From Candidatus Aminicenantota bacterium (lineage in GTDB: Bacteria > Acidobacteriota > Aminicenantia > Aminicenantales > Aminicenantaceae): a stretch of 7,956 bases of DNA. The position numbers were made by a program, and so were the translations under genes. Each line of letters begins with the position of its first letter. The first letter of the stretch is position 1. Below are positions 1-5,223 of the stretch, in pieces. Below the pieces are notes generated by a model. The model ran no database searches. It had not been told where the DNA came from and worked only from the letters and a program-made list of their open reading frames with translations. The DNA is taken from the NCBI GenBank assembly GCA_016926925.1, contig JAFGNQ010000087.1:1-7956 (forward strand), in the 5' to 3' direction.

Positions 1-350
1 CCCATGATGGCGCAGTTGGTCGTGATCAGCGGAAGGTAAATTCCCAACGCCTGGTATAGAGGAGGACTGACTTTGCGTATGAACATTTCCACAAGCTGAA
101 CCAGAGAAGCGATGACGAGAATAAAGGAAACGATTTGGAGATAGTCCAATCCGAATGGGATGAGGATCCAATGGTTGATCATCCAGGTTACAACGGCCGT
201 GATTGTCATGACAAAGGTCACGGCCAAGCCCATGGAGACTGCAGAGTCCAGCCTTTTGCTCACTCCGAGAAAGGGACAGATGCCGAGGAAGTAGTAGAGG
301 ACATAGTTTTTGACCAAGATGGCTGTCACGAGGATGATCACCAGATCCAC
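1..350 (-). CDS. rnfA: RnfA, membrane subunit of the Rnf ion-translocating ferredoxin:NAD+ oxidoreductase (3' end cut by the window edge)
   Basis: The first 116 codons are present; the family is usually about 190 residues, so the last third lies beyond the left edge. RnfA is an integral membrane subunit that pairs with RnfE; in the NQR/Rnf family each contributes cysteines to an iron-sulfur centre inside the membrane that passes electrons across it. Both expected cysteines are visible: Cys25 in GICPFLGVSK and Cys113 in TTNCAIM. Hydrophobic segments lie at about residues 2-24, 38-58, 70-90 and from 100 onward. The start is GTG at 350-348, sharing one base with the rnfE stop (TAGTG), and a strong GAGGAG lies 6 nt upstream, which fixes this start. 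The N-terminal sequence lines up well with E. coli RnfA/RsxA from memory (KNYVL against NNFVL, then CPF-GVSK). rnfB would be the expected next gene outside the window. Confidence 0.95.
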   Translation of the reverse strand, partial: MDLVIILVTAILVKNYVLYYFLGICPFLGVSKRLDSAVSMGLAVTFVMTITAVVTWMINHWILIPFGLDYLQIVSFILVIASLVQLVEMFIRKVSPPLYQALGIYLPLITTNCAIM

Positions 351-964
351 TAAGCACTCCTCTTTTTTGTCTTGCTTTCTATCAAAAGAGCAAGTCCCAA
401 AAGAATTCCCAAAGAAATGAAGGCTCCTGCGGGAAGAAGCATGATGATCCAGGGTTTGAACCAAGAGCCCATAACCTGGAAACCGAGATAGGTCCCGGCT
501 CCGAGGATCTCCCGGATGGAACTGAGAATAAGCAGAGCCAGGATGAATCCGGAGCTCATGCCCAGGGCGTCCATTAAAGAACGCCCGACGGAATTTCGGG
601 AGGAAAAAGCCTCTTGTCGGCCCAGGATGATACAGTTGACGACGATTAAGGGAACGTAAGGCCCCAGGGCCTTGGAGATCGGCGGGAAAAAGGCCGCCAG
701 GACTCGGTCTGCAATTGTAACGAAGGAGGCGATGATGACGATATACGAAGCCATCCTTACCTGGCTGGGGATGAGTTTTTTTATTGCGGCAACGACCAGA
801 GAGCTGAAAATGAGAACGAAACCTGTTGCCAGGCCCATAGCGATGCCGTTGATGACGGCATTGGTCACAGCCAGGGTGGGGCACATCCCGAGCAATTGGC
901 GGAACACGGGGTTTTCTTCCCAAAGTCCCTTTAAATATTCCTGTCCTATACTTTTTGCCGCCAT
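350..964 (-). CDS. rnfE: RnfE, membrane subunit of the Rnf complex
   Basis: This 204-residue, very hydrophobic protein is the partner of RnfA. The pair forms the membrane core that carries electrons between the RnfC/RnfB side and the flavins of RnfG and RnfD. The family's two cysteines are present: Cys28 in LLGMCPTLAV and Cys111 in IVVNCIILGRQEAF; both motifs match E. coli RnfE (LLGLCPLLAV, IVTNCIVVGRAEAF). Also family-typical are SIREILG-GT near 149-158 and LLPAGAFISLG near 176-186. The C-terminus is shorter than in E. coli and ends in basic residues. Start choice: an in-frame ATG at 979 lies inside rnfG and has no Shine-Dalgarno; the ATG at 964 (MAAKSIGQ...) has the weak purine run AAAAGAAG just upstream, sits 1 nt after the rnfG stop, and gives a more normal N-terminus. 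The 209-residue alternative starting at 979 remains possible. Confidence 0.95.
   Translation of the reverse strand: MAAKSIGQEYLKGLWEENPVFRQLLGMCPTLAVTNAVINGIAMGLATGFVLIFSSLVVAAIKKLIPSQVRMASYIVIIASFVTIADRVLAAFFPPISKALGPYVPLIVVNCIILGRQEAFSSRNSVGRSLMDALGMSSGFILALLILSSIREILGAGTYLGFQVMGSWFKPWIIMLLPAGAFISLGILLGLALLIESKTKKRSA
357..362 (-). promoter_or_regulatory. Shine-Dalgarno site of rnfA
   Basis: GAGGAG on the minus strand lies inside the last codons of rnfE, 6 nt before the GTG start of rnfA. It supports GTG rather than a later ATG as the start, and indicates that rnfA has its own ribosome loading site as well as coupling through the TAGTG overlap. Confidence 0.8.
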
Positions 965-965
965 G

Positions 966-1559
966 TCACTTCTTTTCATTCGCTGTGGTCTTTGACCTGA
1001 ACGCTTTCAGTTTTTCAAGAGCCCCGTTCACCATTTCCATGACTTTCTCCGATGAAATGGTGGCTCCGGTGATGGTGTTGACTTCTGAAGGATCGAGTTC
1101 TGCAAGAGAAGCTGCGGCGGGCTTTTGTAGAGAAAGAGATTGGCTGGCGTCCCTGTCCACCCAATACTGAAGAAAGCTGTCCCAGTCTGCGATTTTTGCC
1201 CCGAGTCCGGGCGTTTCTTTTTGTTCCAGAACGGTCAGGCGGGATATTTTGCTCATCGAAGGGTCGGTACCGAACATGAGCGTTATGATATCTTGAAAAC
1301 CTGTGCCGGAGACGTAGATGCTGTAGCCGATAAGCTCGCCCTCTGTGTTCTTGCCGGCATAGACCGTCATGTTTTCTTCTTTATGGTCGATAGTGCTGCT
1401 GGCCGTCCCCGGTACGACTTCGAGGATGGCCGCCTCGATCTCCCGCTGCTTGTTGAGGGCAATCCGTTCCTTGGTCAAGATTCCAACACCGGCCAAAAAT
1501 CCCCCTGAAAGCAATCCGATGGCGGTGAGGACGGAAATCATCCTGGTGGAGAGTGTCAT
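966..1559 (-). CDS. rnfG: RnfG, covalent-FMN subunit of the Rnf complex
   Basis: This 197-residue protein has one N-terminal membrane anchor (about residues 7-28) followed by a soluble FMN-binding domain, which in the family faces the outer side of the membrane and carries FMN esterified to a threonine by the ApbE flavin transferase. Visible family motifs are KETPGLGAK at 114-122 and the attachment site TGATISS at 164-170, with Thr167 the expected FMN carrier. The residue three before TGAT, usually Asp in the ApbE target pattern Dxx(S/T)GAT, is Asn161 here. Length is within the normal range. The ATG at 1559 overlaps the rnfD stop as ATGA and has AGGAGG 5 nt upstream. The same frame stays open upstream to 2102, but that stretch lies over rnfD and is not part of the protein. 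Confidence 0.95.
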   Translation of the reverse strand: MTLSTRMISVLTAIGLLSGGFLAGVGILTKERIALNKQREIEAAILEVVPGTASSTIDHKEENMTVYAGKNTEGELIGYSIYVSGTGFQDIITLMFGTDPSMSKISRLTVLEQKETPGLGAKIADWDSFLQYWVDRDASQSLSLQKPAAASLAELDPSEVNTITGATISSEKVMEMVNGALEKLKAFRSKTTANEKK

Positions 1560-2530
1560 CCCCGCCTCCTCTCTCCCAGAATACGAGGCCGCGTGTAGCG
1601 GTTCAAAAGAGGGACGAAAGTATTCATGAAGAGGATGGCGAACATCACGCCCTCCGGATAGCCTCCAAACAGACGGATCAACCCGACCAGAATACCGATA
1701 CCGATAGCATAGATCCATGTGCCCAGCGGCGTGATGGGAGACGAAACCATATCGGTGGCCATGTAAAAGGCGCCGATAACGAGGCCGCCGGCTAGAATAT
1801 GAAAAAGAGGAGAGGCATAGCTTTGCGGATTGACTCCCCAGAATATCCCTGTAAAAATCGCCAAGGAAAAAATAATCCCACCTGGGATACGCCAATCGAT
1901 GACGCGCCTGTACAGAAGAAATACGGCGCCGAGAAGGAGGGCGATAGCAGAGGTTTCTCCGATACATCCTCCTGTGTTTCCCCAAAAAAGATCTTTGATC
2001 GGAGTCAGGATTCCCTGGGCTATAGCGTCTTGAAATTTGAGGTTTCCAAGCGGAGTGGCAAAGGTGGCTATATCGATATGAAGAGAGGCGGGAGGAGTCC
2101 ATGTGGTCATGGCCACCGGAAAAGCGATTTGGAGGAATGCCCGGCCGACCAGGGCGGGGTTGAATATATTGTATCCCAGACCGCCGAAAACCTGTTTGCC
2201 CAGCCCCACAGCAGCGATGCCTCCGATGACGACCATTTCCGGAGAAATGCTCGGCGGCAGGATCATGGCAAAGAGCAAAGCCGTGATGATGACCGATCCG
2301 TCAAGAAGAGAAGACATAGGTTTTTTCCGTGCCATGAGAAAGATGGCTTCCGTTATAAGGCAGGCCAGCAGGCTGATCCCGTAGACCGCCAGCACACGCC
2401 ACCTGAAAAAATAGATGGAAGCGGCCACCGCAGGGAGAAGACTCAAGACAACGGCGTACATGATTTTAGGAACAGAATCCGTGTCTTTGAAGTGGGGCGA
2501 TGATTGGAGAAGCGGGGCTTTATTTATCAC
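1556..2530 (-). CDS. rnfD: RnfD, membrane flavoprotein subunit of the Rnf complex
   Basis: This 324-residue polytopic membrane protein is homologous to NqrB of Na+-NQR and is thought to take part in the ion-translocating step. Family signatures: SSPHF near 10-14; GGLGYNIFNPALVGRAFL at 116-133; GNTGGCIGETSAIALLLG at 184-201; FYMATDMVSSPITPLG at 255-270; and GYPEGVMFAILFMNTFVPL at 290-308. Repeated hydrophobic segments are consistent with about nine or ten membrane helices. The covalent-FMN region reads DIATFATPL at 153-161, with Thr159 the expected flavin carrier; the Gly of the usual (S/T)GATPL is Phe157 here. The gene starts with GTG at 2530, overlaps the end of rnfC by 11 nt and has no Shine-Dalgarno, so it probably depends on ribosomes finishing rnfC. 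No other start fits, because the next in-frame Met (24) would delete the conserved SSPH segment. Confidence 0.95.
   Translation of the reverse strand: MINKAPLLQSSPHFKDTDSVPKIMYAVVLSLLPAVAASIYFFRWRVLAVYGISLLACLITEAIFLMARKKPMSSLLDGSVIITALLFAMILPPSISPEMVVIGGIAAVGLGKQVFGGLGYNIFNPALVGRAFLQIAFPVAMTTWTPPASLHIDIATFATPLGNLKFQDAIAQGILTPIKDLFWGNTGGCIGETSAIALLLGAVFLLYRRVIDWRIPGGIIFSLAIFTGIFWGVNPQSYASPLFHILAGGLVIGAFYMATDMVSSPITPLGTWIYAIGIGILVGLIRLFGGYPEGVMFAILFMNTFVPLLNRYTRPRILGERRRG
1565..1570 (-). promoter_or_regulatory. Shine-Dalgarno site of rnfG
   Basis: A full AGGAGG on the minus strand lies 5 nt before the ATG at 1559. It rules out the longer upstream reading of this frame and is the strongest ribosome binding site seen in the operon. 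It lies inside the final codons of rnfD. Confidence 0.85.
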
Positions 2531-3848
2531 TGGCTTTTTTCTGTCGTTTCAAGCTGATCACTCGGCTTTTCCCTAGCCTTATCCAATGAACCAAAGGAAT
2601 GTTCGCAGGACAGACATACTGGCAGCATCCGCATTCCACACAATCCAGGATCCCCCAACTTTCCGCTTCCTGGTTATGGTCATAACGGACATACTTCATC
2701 AATTGCGTCGGCACGAGCCGCATCGGGCAGTGTGCCACACACCGGGAACAGCGAATGCAGTTGTGTTCGAAGGGGGGGGCAGGCGCTGTCCAGGCGAGGA
2801 TTCCCGAAGTCCCCTTGATGACGGGAATTTCAGGCGTCCACTGAGAGAGTCCCATCATCGGCCCTCCCATTACAAGTATATCTGAGCTCTCTGTCCGCCC
2901 TCCACAAAAGGCAATGACGTCTTCGAAGCGGGTTCCGATCCGGACCAACACATTTTTCGGGTTTTTTATTCCTTTTCCGGTAACCGTGAGAACTCTCTCG
3001 TAAAGGGGTTTACCGGTGCTGACCGCGTCCCAGACTGCTTTTGCCGTTCCTACATTCTGGACGACGACACCGACATCGAAGGGGAGACCTCCCCTGGGCA
3101 CTTCACGGCCAAGAAGTGCATAGATCAGGTTTTTCTCTGCTCCTTGGGGGTACTTTGTTTTGAGCAAAGGGATTTCTACGTTGAATCCATTCGTCTTGCT
3201 CCGGATTAGGTCGAAAGCCTTTTTCTTGTTATTTTCGATCCCGATAAGGATACGCGAGGCTGCTGTAGCTTTTCGGATCAGCTCAGCGCCTTTCAGGATA
3301 TCTTCGGGGTATTCCATCATAAGCCTGTAGTCTGCAGTGAGCATCGGCTCGCATTCACAGCCGTTGATGATGACCGTGTCAATGGGCTTGTCTTTGGGTG
3401 GGGTGAGCTTAACGGCTGTCGGGAAAGCTGCGCCTCCAAGCCCTACAATCCCGGCTTCCTTGACGATTCTGCGGATTTCCACAGGGGCAAGTGAAAACGG
3501 ATCTTGATTACCCTGAATATCAGGGCTAACCCTGTCCTCTCCATTATTGGCTATCGTCACTGTAAGGATCGGCTTTCCCAATGGATGAATATAGCCGTCC
3601 ACCGAGAGGACCTTTCCGGACACACTGGAATGGACCGAAGCGGAAAAGAGGGCGGTTCCCTCTCCGATTTTTTGTCCCAGAAATACTTCTTCCCCTTTTT
3701 TAACCAGGCAGTTTGCCGGGCTTCCGAAGTGCTGATGGAGCGGGATGTAAACTTTCTCGGGGGGAGGCATGATCTCGAGGGATTTTTCGGCCGTTGTATT
3801 CTTGAGCTCCGGAGGATGAATGCCGTGTGGAAAGGTTTTTGTCTGCAT
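2520..3848 (-). CDS. rnfC: RnfC, NADH-, FMN- and iron-sulfur-binding subunit of the Rnf complex
   Basis: This is the first gene of the operon. RnfC is the peripheral cytoplasmic subunit that exchanges electrons with NAD(H). Numbered from the ATG at 3848 it has 442 residues: KTFPHGIHPPE at 4-14; a biotinyl/lipoyl-like region near 45-95; the nucleotide/FMN-binding core with GLGGAAFPT at 136-144 and NGCECEPMLTADYRLM at 162-177; an SLBB-like segment near 290-325; and two [4Fe-4S] motifs, Cys364/367/370/374-Pro and Cys403/406/409/413-Pro, all eight cysteines intact. An in-frame GTG at 3869 would add seven residues. ATG is preferred because known RnfC proteins begin close to K-x-F-x-x-GIHPPE and because a TATAAT box at 3880-3885 would leave that GTG almost without a leader. 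Neither start has a good Shine-Dalgarno. No multihaem cytochrome gene precedes it, unlike in some sulfate reducers. Confidence 0.96.
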   Translation of the reverse strand: MQTKTFPHGIHPPELKNTTAEKSLEIMPPPEKVYIPLHQHFGSPANCLVKKGEEVFLGQKIGEGTALFSASVHSSVSGKVLSVDGYIHPLGKPILTVTIANNGEDRVSPDIQGNQDPFSLAPVEIRRIVKEAGIVGLGGAAFPTAVKLTPPKDKPIDTVIINGCECEPMLTADYRLMMEYPEDILKGAELIRKATAASRILIGIENNKKKAFDLIRSKTNGFNVEIPLLKTKYPQGAEKNLIYALLGREVPRGGLPFDVGVVVQNVGTAKAVWDAVSTGKPLYERVLTVTGKGIKNPKNVLVRIGTRFEDVIAFCGGRTESSDILVMGGPMMGLSQWTPEIPVIKGTSGILAWTAPAPPFEHNCIRCSRCVAHCPMRLVPTQLMKYVRYDHNQEAESWGILDCVECGCCQYVCPANIPLVHWIRLGKSRVISLKRQKKASDK

Positions 3849-3879
3849 CAGGGATTTGTATCCAAACACTTAATTTGTC

Positions 3880-3885
3880 ATTATA
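3880..3885 (-). promoter_or_regulatory. Possible -10 box of the rnf operon
   Basis: A perfect TATAAT on the minus strand would place transcription start near 3873, about 25 nt before the rnfC ATG. The matching -35 position is poor (TGAAGA at 17-bp spacing, three of six matching). A perfect TTGACA at 3895-3900 is only 9 bp away and cannot act as its partner. In sequence this AT-rich, a chance match is quite possible. Confidence 0.35.
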
Positions 3886-3949
3886 ATAAATAAATGTCAA
3901 TCTCTTCACTCTATTTTTTCTTTGGGCAAATCTTTTCGAATGTTGCCTG

Positions 3950-3987
3950 CCGTTCCGATTCCGGAGCAAGAAAAAAACTGGGAACGG
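3950..3987. repeat. Inverted repeat in the divergent promoter region
   Basis: The arms CCGTTCC (3950-3956) and GGAACGG (3981-3987) are perfect 7-bp complements around a 24-nt spacer containing a run of seven A. It could be a hairpin or a pair of protein-binding half-sites. It lacks a following T run on either strand at the right place, so it is not a convincing terminator. Confidence 0.4.
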
Positions 3988-4036
3988 AAATGTACAAATC
4001 ATCCTTTTTCCGATATCAAATACGGAATTTTTATTG

Positions 4037-4042
4037 TATAAT
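4037..4042 (+). promoter_or_regulatory. Possible -10 box of the GNAT gene
   Basis: A perfect TATAAT lies 38 nt upstream of the ATG at 4081, putting transcription start near 4049. No good -35 hexamer is seen 16-18 bp upstream. TG directly precedes the box, but without the one-base gap of a true extended -10. Confidence 0.35.
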
Positions 4043-4080
4043 GAAAACCAAATTAATTTTGATCTTATGAAAAAATTATA

Positions 4081-5205
4081 ATGAAAATCGACATTAGAGA
4101 AGTAAAAAGCCGAAGGGACTTAAAAAAGTTTATCTTTCTTCCCGAGAAGATCCACAAAGACCACAAGACTTGGGTGCCGCCCATTTATGCCGATGAGTGG
4201 AAGTATTTCGATCCCAAGGAGAATAGATCCTTTACCCACTGCGACTCCGTTCTGTCGCTCGCGTTGCGGGACGGTCAAGAAGTCGGCCGCATTATGGGAG
4301 TCATCAATCATCGTTACAACGAGATACGGAAGGAAAAAACGGCGCGGTTCTGCTATCTGGAAACTTGGGAGGATGAGGAGGTTGTCCGTGCACTCCTGGA
4401 TTACGTCGAGGATTGGGCCCGCAAGCTGGGTATGAAGCGGATCATCGGACCCTACGGATTTACGGATCAAGATCCTGAAGGATTCATGGTCGAAGGCTTT
4501 GAAAACAGGGCCACCATCGCCTCCTACTGCAATTTTGATTGGATAACCGCATTGGTCGAGAAGCAGGGTTATTCTAAAGATGTGGATTATCTGGTTTATA
4601 AGCTCGAGATTCCCAAAGAAATCCCGGAATTCTATAAACGCATCTATGAAAGGGTGAAAAGGAAGGGCAGCTTTGAGGTGTTGGATTTTGTGAAGAAAAG
4701 GGAGCTCAAGCCTTTGATTAAACCCGTGCTTCATCTTATGAATGAATGTTACATCGAGAGCAACATTTACGGATATACCCCTCTTGATGAGAAAGAGATG
4801 GAGGAACTGGCCCGACGCTACCTCCCCGTTCTCAACCCGCGCTTTGTCAAATGCGTGAAAAAGGGAGAGGATCTCGTTGCCTTTATCATCGGCATACCTG
4901 ATATGACCGAGGGCATTCAAAAGGCCAAGGGGAAACTCTTTCCCCTGGGATTTGTCAAGATTTTGAGGGCAGCCAAGAGAACCAAGCAGTTGGATCTGTT
5001 GCTCGGGGCTGTCAAAGATCAATACCGCGGACTTGGCTTGGACGTTCTAATGGGTGTCAGGATGATCATGTCTGCCCATGAAGCGGGGATGCATATCATA
5101 GATACCCATCATGAGCTGGAGGAAAACGTCAAGGTGAGAGCGGAGATGGAAAAGATGGGAGGCAAGGTTTACAAGCGCTTCCGCGTCTATCAAAAAATGC
5201 TCTAG
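4081..5205 (+). CDS. Uncharacterised GNAT-fold acetyltransferase-like protein
   Basis: This 374-residue soluble protein has no signal peptide or membrane segment. The C-terminal part (about 255-374) looks like a GNAT domain: a strand at 264-272 (DLVAFIIGI), then LLLGAVKDQYRGLGLD at 306-321, in which QYRGLG fits the acetyl-CoA pyrophosphate motif (Q/R)xxGxG/A, then a helix and an ending GGKVYKRFRVYQKML. The N-terminal part (about 1-180), with WVPPIYADEWKYFD at 31-44 and a strand-helix pattern around 58-120, resembles a second, degenerate GNAT half without the CoA motif. From memory this matches a widespread family of hypothetical GNAT proteins of about 370-390 residues, known by a WVPP motif near residue 30 and a KVYKRYRIY-type ending; the substrate is unknown. 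The ATG at 4081 has no Shine-Dalgarno and overlaps a four-codon reading frame (4067-4081) as TAATG. It stands alone, divergent from rnf and convergent with polA. Confidence 0.85.
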   Translation: MKIDIREVKSRRDLKKFIFLPEKIHKDHKTWVPPIYADEWKYFDPKENRSFTHCDSVLSLALRDGQEVGRIMGVINHRYNEIRKEKTARFCYLETWEDEEVVRALLDYVEDWARKLGMKRIIGPYGFTDQDPEGFMVEGFENRATIASYCNFDWITALVEKQGYSKDVDYLVYKLEIPKEIPEFYKRIYERVKRKGSFEVLDFVKKRELKPLIKPVLHLMNECYIESNIYGYTPLDEKEMEELARRYLPVLNPRFVKCVKKGEDLVAFIIGIPDMTEGIQKAKGKLFPLGFVKILRAAKRTKQLDLLLGAVKDQYRGLGLDVLMGVRMIMSAHEAGMHIIDTHHELEENVKVRAEMEKMGGKVYKRFRVYQKML

Positions 5206-5223
5206 CGATTCTCTTCGACCGCA

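Larger units (their letters stand above)
3849..4080. other. Divergent intergenic region between rnfC and the GNAT gene
   Basis: This 232-nt AT-rich stretch separates two genes that point away from each other, so it should hold both their promoters. No coding region or RNA gene is recognisable in it. A TATAAT is visible in each direction (entered separately). Between them is an inverted repeat, CCGTTCC at 3950-3956 against GGAACGG at 3981-3987, and further TTCCG/CGGAA words at 3959-3963, 4008-4012 and 4023-4027. These could form small alternative hairpins or be operator half-sites; no known regulator's box is recognised. Confidence 0.6.

Noticed and set aside
135..353. Plus-strand 72-codon frame at the left edge
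   Set aside because: It is antisense to the conserved N-terminal part of rnfA, including its Cys25 motif.
1560..2102. Upstream extension of the rnfG frame giving a 378-residue protein
   Set aside because: The added 181 residues lie over rnfD, are rich in Arg and Ser with no family resemblance, and the strong AGGAGG and ATGA overlap place the rnfG start at 1559.
1799..2503. Plus-strand open frame of 234 codons opposite rnfD
   Set aside because: It is antisense to a clearly conserved RnfD, has highly charged low-quality sequence with no recognisable motif, and has no ribosome site.
4120..5022. Minus-strand open frame of 300 codons opposite the GNAT gene
   Set aside because: The plus-strand gene has recognisable GNAT motifs and family ends; the antisense frame shows none and is likely a shadow of its codon use.
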